A DNA stretch of 64,000 nt, from assembly GCF_000979455.1 (NCBI RefSeq), contig NZ_JJOY01000026.1, forward strand, positions 31,789 through 95,788, in the 5' to 3' direction. Source of the stretch: Methanosarcina sp. 2.H.T.1A.6 (GTDB lineage: Archaea; Halobacteriota; Methanosarcinia; Methanosarcinales; Methanosarcinaceae). Below the pieces are notes generated by a model that saw only the letters and a program-made list of their open reading frames with translations, did no database searches and was not told the DNA's origin. The position numbers and the translations under genes are program-made. Shown piece by piece: positions 9,046 through 17,574 of the stretch (within the stretch, counting starts at the first letter, position 1; every line of letters starts with the position of its first letter).

Positions 9046-9394
9046 GTTTTTATATGTATTGAGTACAATTACTTTTTAACTTCTGAACTTAGTAAATTCC
9101 ATTCTATTTGGGGAAAACGATTAAGATATTTAACTTACTGTCTGGTAAGTTTTTTGAATTGGGGAAAACGATAGGGTACTTGATGCAATTGTCTAACCGA
9201 GTCTGCCAAAAATACTCGTTGCTTTTAGCTCTGGCATCTTAAGGAATTTAATCCTTAATATGGATACACGAGTCTTTATATGAGCTGGTAGAAGCATCTA
9301 CTGTATATATCAGTTCAGGATTTGGAACAATAGTCTATTTGCCAGAAGCATCTGTATTTTGCCAGGTCTCTTAATATATGCAGATTGAGGGGTC
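9046..9394 (+). promoter_or_regulatory. Long leader with repeated TTGGGGAAAACGAT before response regulator
   Basis: A TATA-like tttttatatg near 9046 is followed by two direct copies of TTGGGGAAAACGAT (about 9109 and 9160), a hairpin TTAAGGA...TCCTTAA (9239-9258) and a second TATA-like tttatatga near 9273. AGAAGCATCT also occurs twice (about 9291 and 9344). This gives either a structured leader of about 320 bases or two promoters for the downstream gene. The roles are inferred. Confidence 0.35.
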
Positions 9395-9778
9395 ATGGAA
9401 ATGAAAAGTATACTTGTAGTTGAGGATAGTCCTGCAATTATGGAACTTATCAGGTTCCTTCTTACTACTTTTGGCTATGAGAGTAGAGAAGCCCTAGATG
9501 GGTTTGAAACTCTCAAAATTGCTAAAGAACACAGGTTCGATCTCATACTTCTTGACATACAGTTGCCAGGATTTGACGGGCTTGAAGTCCTTAAAGAGAT
9601 CAAAAAGATCCCTGAAATCCGGAGGACGCCTGTAATTGCCCTTACAGCTCATGCTATGCAGGGAGATGAGGACAAATTTTTAAAAGCAGGATGCAGCGGA
9701 TATATAGCAAAGCCCATTGACATCGGTAGATTCAAATCAATATTAGATACATGCACAGGTGGATGCCAGGTATTGTAA
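9395..9778 (+). CDS. Stand-alone CheY-like receiver protein
   Basis: This 127-residue protein is a single receiver domain: acidic pair E10-D11, phosphoacceptor D54 in LILLDIQLPGFDG, switch threonine T84 in IALTAHAM and invariant K106 in AKPID. There is no output domain, so it should act by protein contact or as a phosphorelay step. GGGG lies just before the ATG; a second ATG two codons later is also possible. It is 40 bases upstream of a membrane PAS protein in the same direction and probably co-transcribed. Confidence 0.9.
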   Translation: MEMKSILVVEDSPAIMELIRFLLTTFGYESREALDGFETLKIAKEHRFDLILLDIQLPGFDGLEVLKEIKKIPEIRRTPVIALTAHAMQGDEDKFLKAGCSGYIAKPIDIGRFKSILDTCTGGCQVL

Positions 9779-9818
9779 GGGGTTTACACAGGTTCTGGTC
9801 CTTTAAGGGGGATGAGGG

Positions 9819-10865
9819 ATGGAAAATATTTCAAAGTCGCCGTTCACAAAAAGGTCTAACGAACTCATGCTTATTCTGGTCCTGGGTTTTATATTTACAT
9901 TGGCAGCTTCTAGCTATAATCTTTTTGAATCTTTCGTATTGTTTGTTGAAAATTATAATCGTGAAGGGCTGGGACTCCTGCTCATTCTTTCTATATATAC
10001 CTCTTTTGGACTGGGAATATTTTCTCTCCGAAGATGGATGGAACTCGAAAGTACCCTCACACTTTACAGGGAAGCAGAAGACGGTCTCAGGGAAAAAGAT
10101 GCGATGTACAGGGCTCTATTTGAGCAGTCCAATGACGCTGTTATTATTTCGGATGGAAAAAAGGTTCTGGACATCAATAAAAAAGGTTGTGAAACTTTCG
10201 GTTTCGGGCAGAGGCGTCCACACAATATTTCTCTATTGTCCTTCATTCCTTCTGAGTACCTTCCTGAACTTCAACAGGCACTTAAGGAAACCTTCAAGCA
10301 GGATTCTTCTCACTTTGAAATGAGACACCAGAAACCTGACGGGGAAATTATTGATTCCGAAGTTAGCCTGTCCCTTATCGACAGAAAAAACAATATTGTT
10401 CAGATTGTAGCTCAGGATATTACCAGCCTGAAAAATGCAGAAAGATGGGAGCATGAGAACTGGAAAAGGCTCAAAACCGTCCTTGACAATACACTTTGCG
10501 GTATCCTACTGATCGAAGCTTCCTCCAGAAAAATTGTGGGTGTAAACCAGGTTGCACTGAAAACTACGGGTTATTCTGAAAAGGAAATTATAGGAATGGT
10601 CTGCCATCAGTTAGTCTGCCAGGGCGAGGAAGAAGGATGTACTGACCTTTCTCTGGACCCGGCTGGAGACCTCTCGGAGGATTTTCTTTTCAAAGCCAGA
10701 GGAAAGCCCATACCAATCCTCAGAAATGTTGTGCCTGTCTCAATAGGAGGAAACGGTTATTTTGTTGAAAGTTTCATTGACCTCTCAGAACGTAAAAAGG
10801 CTGAAGAAAAATTTCTGCAGGCAAAGCTTGCAGCTACCGAAGAAAATAATATCCACGAGATTTGA
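9819..10865 (+). CDS. Membrane PAS-domain sensor lacking a kinase core
   Basis: This 348-residue protein has two membrane helices (residues about 15-35 and 48-68), a coiled linker, PAS 1 (YRALFEQSNDAVIISDGKKVLDINKKGCETFGF) and PAS 2 (LKTVLDNTLCGILLIEASSRKIVGVNQVALKTTGYSEKE). It stops at FLQAKLAATEENNIHEI, exactly where related kinases continue into the HisKA helix. It therefore looks like a sensor truncated before its catalytic part, or one that works with a separate partner. The neighbouring receiver gene suggests a signalling pair. AAGGGGGATGAGGG precedes the ATG. Confidence 0.85.
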   Translation: MENISKSPFTKRSNELMLILVLGFIFTLAASSYNLFESFVLFVENYNREGLGLLLILSIYTSFGLGIFSLRRWMELESTLTLYREAEDGLREKDAMYRALFEQSNDAVIISDGKKVLDINKKGCETFGFGQRRPHNISLLSFIPSEYLPELQQALKETFKQDSSHFEMRHQKPDGEIIDSEVSLSLIDRKNNIVQIVAQDITSLKNAERWEHENWKRLKTVLDNTLCGILLIEASSRKIVGVNQVALKTTGYSEKEIIGMVCHQLVCQGEEEGCTDLSLDPAGDLSEDFLFKARGKPIPILRNVVPVSIGGNGYFVESFIDLSERKKAEEKFLQAKLAATEENNIHEI

Positions 10866-11103
10866 TTTTTGAGCCTGACGGGTCAGACTTTCCATAGATA
10901 ATGAAAAGGATTGCAGTATCGTCTACGGGGCATTTGACCCCATCGTCGAGCCGGTTGAAAAGCCAGTGTTGATTCAGCTCTTGACCCTTTAAAAGAAAAG
11001 ATGGGAACAGAGGCTCTGAAGGTTCTCTCCGTGTGGATGGACAGGAGCCGACAGCTAAACTTATGACCTCTATGATGGAAAATTATGGTTCATTTGACTG
11101 AAA
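10866..11103 (+). pseudogene. Decayed coding remnant, family unknown
   Basis: Short stretches in changing frames read VYGAFDPIVEPVEKPVLIQLL, then DPLKEKMGTEALKVLSVWMD, then GQEPTAKLMTSMMENYGSFD followed by a stop. They look like pieces of one coding sequence broken by at least two frameshifts. I do not recognise the family. It follows the truncated PAS gene and could include part of its lost 3' end, but no histidine kinase motif is visible. Confidence 0.3.
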
Positions 11104-11163
11104 AATATTTTGACAAAAGGGGAAATTTTTCTCCCCTTTCTCTTTTTGAATCTTAATTGGTTT

Positions 11164-12246
11164 TTACCAGACGACGTTGTTTTTCAGGGTCACCAGAATG
11201 TTGGTGAATTCATTGTTGAACTTACATTTTCGGAAGTCCGGGGAATCAAGGATGTTTTTCTTTACGGCCTGCATTGAAATAAGAAGGCTCATATCGGTGA
11301 TGTATTCGAATCCTTCTTCGGGAGATATGATGTTTTCTGCAAGAATTTCCAGAAACCTGGGGTCCAGGTCGTTTGTTAAGTAGGTGTCCAGAATCAGGAG
11401 GTCCATAATCCGTTTGTAGAAGTCTATGAGTTTCTGGTAATAAGGCAAAGAGCAGACACTTGCCGTATGTTTCTGGCTGTTGAGATAAATAAGATAGCGG
11501 GAAATTGTGATTATCAGGGTTTCAACGGGTTCGCCCTTTGGGAATATTATAGGAAACCTCTTCAGAGTTTTAGGATAAATGTTGTTGCTGGTGCACTTTT
11601 TTTCGCGTTTCCAGATTTCCGGGAAGGCTCTTGATATGGAGGAATTAAGGATGGCTGTAACGTAATGGTACATGGAAGGGTCACCGAGGATTACTCCTAT
11701 CCCACCCGCAAACACATGGTTTCCGGCTGCATCGTACGAGGCCTGCAAACGGTAATGGTCGGTAATGATGATTTTGGGCGTGTTGATGTATTGCAAGAAT
11801 CTTTCATCTTCTAGGCGGTAACAGTCGGCGGAATCAAGCTTTTCTCCATCGGATCCTAATTTGGATTTGATTCCCAGAAGCCTTTCATATGCCAGCGGAA
11901 ACTTTGTATTTAGCTCTTCTGGCTGGAAGATTCGGTATTCTTTCCTGACGCTGCAGCCCCTGATCTCATAGGGCAGCATGAACCTGTACTGTGTCGCACG
12001 GATGGCAAATTCGTTGGGAAGAGCATTATCCAGGTAAGGATACATTAATTCCTGTTCTATGTTCACATTTTTGTACAGGTGTCTGCATACGTATGGTGCA
12101 TCGGGGCTGTTTTCCCGCGATAGGCTAACCCTGTGCAAGAAATCATTTGTTGAAGGTACGCCTTCGAAGATCTCTACTGAGATGTCTTCCAGTGTGCGCG
12201 GGATTTTGGCAAGCCTTTCTACAATATCGTCCTTGCTCCAGAACAT
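11164..12246 (-). CDS. Orphan TaqI-like specificity-domain protein
   Basis: This 360-residue protein resembles the target-recognition (TaqI-like C-terminal) half of type IIG/N6-adenine methyltransferases: a start EIFEGVPSTNDFL, a ladder element YVCRHLYKNVNIEQEL, QYINTPKIIITDHYRLQASYD with GGIGVI, and YHYVTAILNSSISRAF. No methyltransferase motif (NPPY, FxGxG) and no nuclease motif is present in it or beside it. It may be a remnant of a restriction-modification enzyme that kept an intact frame, or a DNA-binding subunit acting with a distant enzyme. AAAGGGG precedes the ATG. It is a single gene flanked by AT-rich gaps; 12247-12567 holds nothing I recognise. Confidence 0.6.
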   Translation of the reverse strand: MFWSKDDIVERLAKIPRTLEDISVEIFEGVPSTNDFLHRVSLSRENSPDAPYVCRHLYKNVNIEQELMYPYLDNALPNEFAIRATQYRFMLPYEIRGCSVRKEYRIFQPEELNTKFPLAYERLLGIKSKLGSDGEKLDSADCYRLEDERFLQYINTPKIIITDHYRLQASYDAAGNHVFAGGIGVILGDPSMYHYVTAILNSSISRAFPEIWKREKKCTSNNIYPKTLKRFPIIFPKGEPVETLIITISRYLIYLNSQKHTASVCSLPYYQKLIDFYKRIMDLLILDTYLTNDLDPRFLEILAENIISPEEGFEYITDMSLLISMQAVKKNILDSPDFRKCKFNNEFTNILVTLKNNVVW

Positions 12247-12567
12247 GTTTTTTCCCCTTTTTTACCCGGAATTATCACTTCTATTATCATATATAAAAAA
12301 AGTTATTCAAGTGACACTGTTTATCAGAGATTAATTTTCATAAAATTTGACATTATAATTTAGATAAACCTTATTTTTGACCTTCTAAAGTTAACTTGTC
12401 AATTGTGAATATATATTCTTAATATAATAATCTTTTTCTAATGCCTGGTTTACGTTTACATAAATTTCACTCCTCTGCAGGGGGATTTCCAGGAGTAGAA
12501 GATAGCTCTGATCTTAGGTTCTGATCCCATTTGGAGGGGATGTTTGAAGTGCTGCACAGGGCTCTCC

Positions 12568-13257
12568 TCAGGTTGACAATTCATTCATGATGTCCAGCAT
12601 CACTCTTGCATTTTTCAGCATATTGTGGTCGTTATTAAAGTAAACATAGGCTTTTTCCGGGCCTTCTTCAAGGATTTTTCCTGCGGTTTCCCTCATTTCC
12701 TTTCCTGAATAAGCATAGCAGTACCAGCCTTCTCGCCCATGCATCCGCAAATAAACAATTTTGCCGGGAAAGATCCGGTCCCGGAAGTCGGGGGAGTCTA
12801 CAGATACGGGAGTTACTTTTTCCACAATTGCCTCACACAGCCACTCGTCTCCCAGCACGTCTCTGTTCCGGATTTCTAAAGCAAACCTCTTCCCCAGGCC
12901 TGTGGCTTTTGCAAAGTCCAGAACTTTTCCTATGTCCTTGAACTTTGGTGGTGTCTGGAAGAGGTAAAAATCAATCAGAGGATCAAGGGGTTCGAAACGT
13001 TCCCTGAAATTGTTCCATATTTCAAAGGCTCTTTCATTGAATTGATGTTTATGGGTAACCGACATGTGGGCCTTTACGCTCCACCGCAGCCCGGCTCCTT
13101 TTACTGACCAGTTCTTTATCGTATTGGGAGAAGGAAACCTGTAAAAACTTGCATTTAGCTCTACAGCATTCAGTTTGGAATTCCTTACGAACCAGTCCAG
13201 GCTTTTCTCCTCATTCCACTCGTAGTACCAGCCGCTTGTGCCTACAAATGCCTGCAT
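12568..13257 (-). CDS. DUF72 family protein (YecE-like)
   Basis: This 229-residue protein fits the DUF72 TIM-barrel family: start FVGTSGWYYEWNEEKSLDWF, ELNASFYRFPSPNTIKNW, RWSVKAHMSVTHKHQFNE, YLFQTPPKF, KRFALEIRNRDVLGDEWL, VYLRMHGREGWYCYAYSGKEM and YVYFNNDHNMLKNA. The conserved Glu, Arg, His and Asp residues of the presumed active site are present. The reaction of the family is unknown. I chose the ATG at 13257 (GGGGAG five bases upstream); an in-frame GTG lies five codons earlier. Confidence 0.88.
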   Translation of the reverse strand: MQAFVGTSGWYYEWNEEKSLDWFVRNSKLNAVELNASFYRFPSPNTIKNWSVKGAGLRWSVKAHMSVTHKHQFNERAFEIWNNFRERFEPLDPLIDFYLFQTPPKFKDIGKVLDFAKATGLGKRFALEIRNRDVLGDEWLCEAIVEKVTPVSVDSPDFRDRIFPGKIVYLRMHGREGWYCYAYSGKEMRETAGKILEEGPEKAYVYFNNDHNMLKNARVMLDIMNELST

Positions 13258-13432
13258 ATAACTCCCCTGCACAGGTATCGGGTCTGCTAACAGATGTATC
13301 TTTGGTCTATGTATCTTTGGTCTATGAAGCTCTGGTCTATAGTTTTGGTTTTTCCCTCAGGAGATTTGTGGTTTCGCTCCCGGTTTTAAGAACTTGAGCT
13401 TTTCCTTGATGCAGGCGCATTTTCGTCCCGAT

Positions 13433-13700
13433 CTATAATAAGCACGAAGGGAAATCTGTTCTCCTGTGCATATCGAAAAAAGTCTGTAACAATTTATTTC
13501 CATCGCCTCTCTCTATGTAATCTTTTTTGATTACGGGCAATTTCTTGAATGCTTCGATATTTACATCAATTCGGGATATTTTATCATATTGGGATGTTTT
13601 CTCATATGGAATCACCATATCAATCCCACAAAAATATTTTTTTCAGAAACCAGGCTAATTCATCGGATGGCAGCAGCATGTAATCAAATTTGATTATGTC
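13433..13700 (-). pseudogene. Possible decayed gene remnant
   Basis: An ORF at 13433-13618 (MVIPYEKTSQYDKISRIDVN..., 61 residues) is preceded on the same strand, in another frame, by FDYMLLPSDELAWFLKKIFLWD up to a stop. Together they may be remains of one gene. No ribosome binding site is convincing and I do not recognise the protein. Near 13300-13345 a 14-15 base unit (tatctttggtctatg) occurs two to three times. Confidence 0.25.
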
Positions 13701-13748
13701 TTTTGCGGTTCATTTTATGTTCAAACTCTTCTTCAGACGCTTCTTCGG

Positions 13749-14216
13749 TCACACCTGTTGCCAGTTATAAATAGGCCTGCGGCGCTTGCTCCAGCCTTCA
13801 AAACCATTTTCCCTTATCTCTTTGAGGTTATGCATTACCGAAGCTTCACAGCGGAGTTTTAAGCACTCGAACTTCTCACATGTTTCAAAAGTCCCGCATT
13901 CCCAGCACCCCTCGTAGCCTTTTTCCTTACAGCACTGAATTATCTGGCAGGTCTCTTCACTGCACCCTCCTCCTGTTCGACAGCCTTCAGAGCAGGAGTA
14001 GCTTATAAGAGCTTCAAGCACTGTAAGAAACACATCATACTGCTGGAACTCCGAACCAAAAGGACTTTTTACGCTGGCGTAGCTTTGAAAGTCTATATTC
14101 TCAAGTGCCTCTTTCAGCTGCCCCGCAAGTTTACTGTGTTTATTCTGAAAGTGGATACAGTCGGCGCAGTAAAGCCCGCAATAAGCTGTGAGTTCTTTTT
14201 CTTCTCCTTCCCGCAT
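13749..14216 (-). CDS. DUF3795 cysteine-rich protein
   Basis: This 155-residue protein has the DUF3795 pattern: CGLYCADCIHF at residues about 13-23, then SYSCSEGCRTGGGCSEETCQIIQCCKEKGYEGCWECGTFETCEKFECLK in the second half. About 16 cysteines suggest metal or Fe-S binding. The ending EIRENGFEGWSKRR is typical of the family. It is cytoplasmic, function unknown, and a single-gene unit. Confidence 0.85.
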   Translation of the reverse strand: MREGEEKELTAYCGLYCADCIHFQNKHSKLAGQLKEALENIDFQSYASVKSPFGSEFQQYDVFLTVLEALISYSCSEGCRTGGGCSEETCQIIQCCKEKGYEGCWECGTFETCEKFECLKLRCEASVMHNLKEIRENGFEGWSKRRRPIYNWQQV

Positions 14217-14269
14217 ACGGAAAAATCTGACGTTCTTTTATATAAAGGAGGTAGGTAAGGTTATCCAGC

Positions 14270-15070
14270 AGGGGAATTTGTTTTTCTCCCGAATTACGCT
14301 CCGGGATCACATGAAATCGGAGATTTCCCGGGAGTTGCGATGTAATCGCAACAGTACGCGTCCTTTTCGCTACGCTCAAGAGGACTGAATTACACATATT
14401 TCTGTCCAGTACAACTAATTAGCTGTTTAAAGTCGTTTTTGTCACGCTCGACACAGGAGAGCGGCTTTCAGACAAAAAATAAGACAAAAGACCCGAAAGA
14501 AAAGCTATAACGTAAAATTAAAGTAAAAAGTAGGGAGATGCAGTCAGAACCTGATAAAAATATACCTGAAAAATACTATTATTCACGTCTGCTTGTATTG
14601 ATTTTTAATGGAAATTTCAACCTCTTGTTTCTTCCTTCTCTTATTATCAGGACTTACGCGGTTGAACTGAGAAATCATTAGCATTAAACCTCCTACTGTT
14701 TAAAAAACTAATTTTATCACACCGTCTGTTGAATTTGATTTTGTACCTCAAGTGCGTAAATCCTAATTATCTTTCTTCTTTTTTCTATTTTCTTTGCAGG
14801 GCCGCCAGACAAGCTGACGGATACGTCCGATATTTACCTGTGAATTGAAAAGCGGTTTCCGGGGTCAAGGGAAGTATTCTTCGGACCATGAAGGCATTTC
14901 ACTATAATCTCGTTTTTTCTTAATACCAGTAGGAATTCGCCTGTTATTTGTTTTTGCAGGCAGACGAGACGGTTTCAGCCCTGTAAGGCGCAGAAGAGAA
15001 AAAAGATTTCATCTCAGGATATTCTGAATAATACCAACCGATTAAGCAGGAACCACCACAATGTTCAAAT
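14270..15070 (+). repeat. Interspersed noncoding element, copy A
   Basis: About 0.8 kb shares ordered blocks with 52010-52690 (same strand) and with 40320-40980 (opposite strand). Block 1 (14281-14395) contains CGGGATCACA, the hairpin GTTGCGAT-GTA-ATCGCAAC and TCCTTTTCGCT...CGCTCAAG. Block 2 (about 14446-14475) contains TGTCACGCTCGACACAGGA and GAGCGG. Block 3 (14798-15065) contains GCAGGGCCGCCAGACAAGCTG, GGGAAGTATTCTTCGGAC, GAATTCGCCTGTTA, GGATATTCTGAA and more. Reading frames are broken differently in each copy, so the element is noncoding. The rest of 15071-15428 is AT-rich with no gene. Confidence 0.7.
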
Positions 15071-15428
15071 CATAGGTATTTTTTCAAATCCGTCTTAATA
15101 ATATATTCATTAGGTAGTTTGCTATAATATATCTGTATAAAAAAGCATATATTTTTATTAAGTGCCTATGTTTATCTATTATTTTTAGCTGTAGTATTGA
15201 TAGGCTTTTCAAGATGAAAAACGTCAAAAACACACAGTGTCATTTGGCAAAATTATTGAAAAATTTTTCGAAATAAATTCACATTGGTCCATGTATATGA
15301 ATATTAATTTCCCTTCTCTCGGGAAATTATCTTTTTCTTAAAGTTGCATGCCCGGACTATACAAAAGGAACTGATATAAATGACATAATCCGCCGCAAAA
15401 AACCGTGAACTCCAGCTCGATCTTCCAT

Positions 15429-16013
15429 TCAGTTCCTTATTGATACCAGATATTCCGTAGGATCTACAAGGTTTTCTGGCTTTTCTTCAGAAAACCAGTT
15501 CCCTCCAAGATAATCTCTATGGGAGGTAATGGGTTTATCCTTCCAGAGTTCAAAATGCAGCATACTGGAGTTTTTATTCTTTAATTTCCGGATATAGGAT
15601 GGAGAGGATTCATCTATTTTCGCACAGTTGAGGACCATTCCCACATATCCTACCAGCTGTCCGGAGCCTACATTATCTCCTTTTTGTACGGCATACTCTG
15701 CAAGTTCCCCATACTTGCAAAACGTCCCGGATGTGTTTTTGATTATCACGTAATACGTGGGGTTCCAGTAAAGCAGAATTTCGGGGGAGGTCATAAGGCC
15801 GGTTTCCGTAACCATTCCTTCTTCGATTGAAAAGACCTCAGTGTTTTCGGGAGCATAAAGGTCAACTCCACAGTGGTATCGGTCTCCCCGGTCCTCCCAG
15901 AAAGAGCCGGCTTCCCCTTTCTGCGGGATTTTTACAGGGTCTATCTTTCCCGCAGTTATTTTTTCCGAAGCTATTTTTTCTGGAATTTTTGGATTCAGAG
16001 GCCATCTTTTCAT
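15429..16013 (-). CDS. Degenerate M23 (LytM-like) metallopeptidase homologue
   Basis: This 194-residue protein carries an M23 fold: the zinc motif H47-x3-D51 in YHCGVDLYAP, a strand TFCKYGELAEY, VGSGQLVGYVG and a final MLHFELW. The three zinc ligands (H47, D51, H153) remain. Both catalytic histidines of the family appear lost: the usual YxHL is YGEL (residues 101-104) and the usual HxH is M151-L-H153. It is therefore probably inactive as a peptidase, or binds a ligand. There is no signal peptide. Methanosarcina lacks peptidoglycan, so a wall-hydrolase role is not expected. Confidence 0.75.
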   Translation of the reverse strand: MKRWPLNPKIPEKIASEKITAGKIDPVKIPQKGEAGSFWEDRGDRYHCGVDLYAPENTEVFSIEEGMVTETGLMTSPEILLYWNPTYYVIIKNTSGTFCKYGELAEYAVQKGDNVGSGQLVGYVGMVLNCAKIDESSPSYIRKLKNKNSSMLHFELWKDKPITSHRDYLGGNWFSEEKPENLVDPTEYLVSIRN

Positions 16014-16059
16014 GTGATTTCAGTGTATATCGGAAGTTAAAAAACTTTCTTTGATCTGT

Positions 16060-16158
16060 TTATCTGATCCTTTCGCTCTCAATGCACTGGATGGGGTCGA
16101 CTTTTTCAAAAATAATGGCTACAAAATGAAAGAAATGTATCCTAACATGCATCTGTAA
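16060..16158 (+). pseudogene. 3' remnant resembling a GNAT acetyltransferase gene
   Basis: The frame reads DPFALNALDGVDFFKNNGYKMKEMYPNMHL and stops at 16158. The part DFFKNNGYKMKEM fits the last strand of GNAT acetyltransferases (typically FYEKNGF plus a final strand). No start or acetyl-CoA motif precedes it, and it abuts the start of the divergent M23 gene. It is a short decayed fragment. The rest of 16159-16640 is AT-rich with no further gene. Confidence 0.3.
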
Positions 16159-16661
16159 GAATATTCTAACAGTTGTAGGTGAAAACACATCTTTTCACTT
16201 TGTTTCGGCCTTTTTGATTTTTCTTCTAACTGCCAGTGGTCACTACAAAAACTCATCTTTTGTTCTCTATTTTTTTTTCAAGTTCATACAAGGGAAGGCT
16301 GGCCTGCGATAGGTGAGTATCTCGTGATCTGAGATAACCGGATTCAAAAACCTCCACGATTCGTGAAAAAACTCAAGAAGAGTATATTTTCAGTAAATGG
16401 AAAAGGTTTAATTATTTAGTTTTGAACGTTCTTTTTTTAATTTGATATTTTTATATAATATTGTACCAATCACTTTTCATTCCTTTATGCAAAAATCATG
16501 CCCGAAGGAAAGATTATTCGCTGAACTAATTTTTATGCATGGAAGCGGAGAGATCCTGTGGATTTGTAAAGGCAATTCGATAAATGAAGCAGGAAGCCCG
16601 TAACTTTTTAGATTTAGCGAACAGTTCACCGGTATATACTGGAATTATTGGGGGGAAATAC

Positions 16662-17012
16662 ATGAACCAAAAAGAGTGCAACCTATCGTTAGATGAGCTT
16701 CTGAAGTTTGATGGTGTAGCTGCAGCCGGGATTTTCAGCCCGGAAGGAAAGCTTGTGGAGTATAAATCCAAAACCGAGATGCCCAAAGAGATGGCTGAGA
16801 CGACTGCCAAATTTTGCGGAACCGTAAACATGATGTTCGATGCTCTGGCCAGTGCCTACACACAGCTCTACAAGATGAGCTGGATACCTCAGCACAACTG
16901 GATGTACAGCGGTGGCGATTGGACCGTTATGATCTCGGGCACAAGGGGAATCTTCGTCGAGAGCTCAAAGGCAGATTTAAAACAGCTCCTCAAAGCCCTG
17001 GGGATGTGTTAA
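16662..17012 (+). CDS. DUF2173 family protein (roadblock-like)
   Basis: This 116-residue protein fits DUF2173: ECNLSLDELLKFDGVAAAGIFSPEGKLVEYK, MAETTAKFCGTVNMMFDALASAYTQL, and GGDWTVMISGTRGIFVE. The alternating strands and helices are like small roadblock/LC7 regulatory folds. The start at 16662 is chosen because TTGGGGGGA lies 6-13 bases upstream; the longer frame from 16584 has no such site. Function unknown, cytoplasmic. The G-rich ribosome binding site (16647-16656) is exactly complementary to ten bases of the loop of the putative small RNA at 50966-51042. Confidence 0.85.
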   Translation: MNQKECNLSLDELLKFDGVAAAGIFSPEGKLVEYKSKTEMPKEMAETTAKFCGTVNMMFDALASAYTQLYKMSWIPQHNWMYSGGDWTVMISGTRGIFVESSKADLKQLLKALGMC

Positions 17013-17030
17013 TACTCTTTTAATAAACCC

Positions 17031-17051
17031 GGCTAACCATCATGGTTAGCC
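17031..17051 (+). terminator. Perfect hairpin after DUF2173 gene
   Basis: GGCTAACCAT (17031-17040) and ATGGTTAGCC (17042-17051) form a perfect 10-bp inverted repeat about 20 bases after the stop codon, followed by AATCATTTT. It is probably a 3'-end structure. The rest of 17052-17574 is AT-rich; a unit similar to cttgactaagtagtaa is repeated two to three times near 17216-17260. Confidence 0.45.
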
Positions 17052-17574
17052 AATCATTTTAATCATGTGTGTACACGGAAATTAGTACTTACTAACTAAA
17101 AAAGTATCCTATGATTGTTCTTTTAGACCTTTAATGAAATAATTTCAATTGATCCATAAGGTCAGTCCCAGATCTATGAAAAGACGTACCGAGAAGGTAT
17201 GTAACTTAAATAGAGTGACTTGACTAAGTAGTAACTTGACTAAGTAATGACTTAAATAATTAGAACTTAAGTACAGAACTACATTAAATTGTGGATCAGA
17301 CCTTATGGTCACAAGCGCCCTTTTTAACACTTCATTTTGTTTCCTTCCATTTTATCTCATTTTATCTCGCTTTACTTCATTTTGGGTTTGATCATGTCTA
17401 CAATCTTCGTGTTTTCTGTTTGTCTTATTCCAGCGAACTGCCCGCTATTACCAGGTTTCGGCTTTCAAAAACTTCAGGCTTTTCACCAGTTTTCTGTAAA
17501 TGATTTTAAAAAAATTTTGAGTAATAGGTCTTTCAGAAATAAAGGACTGGGGATGCCCTTCCGTAGCATTTCAA

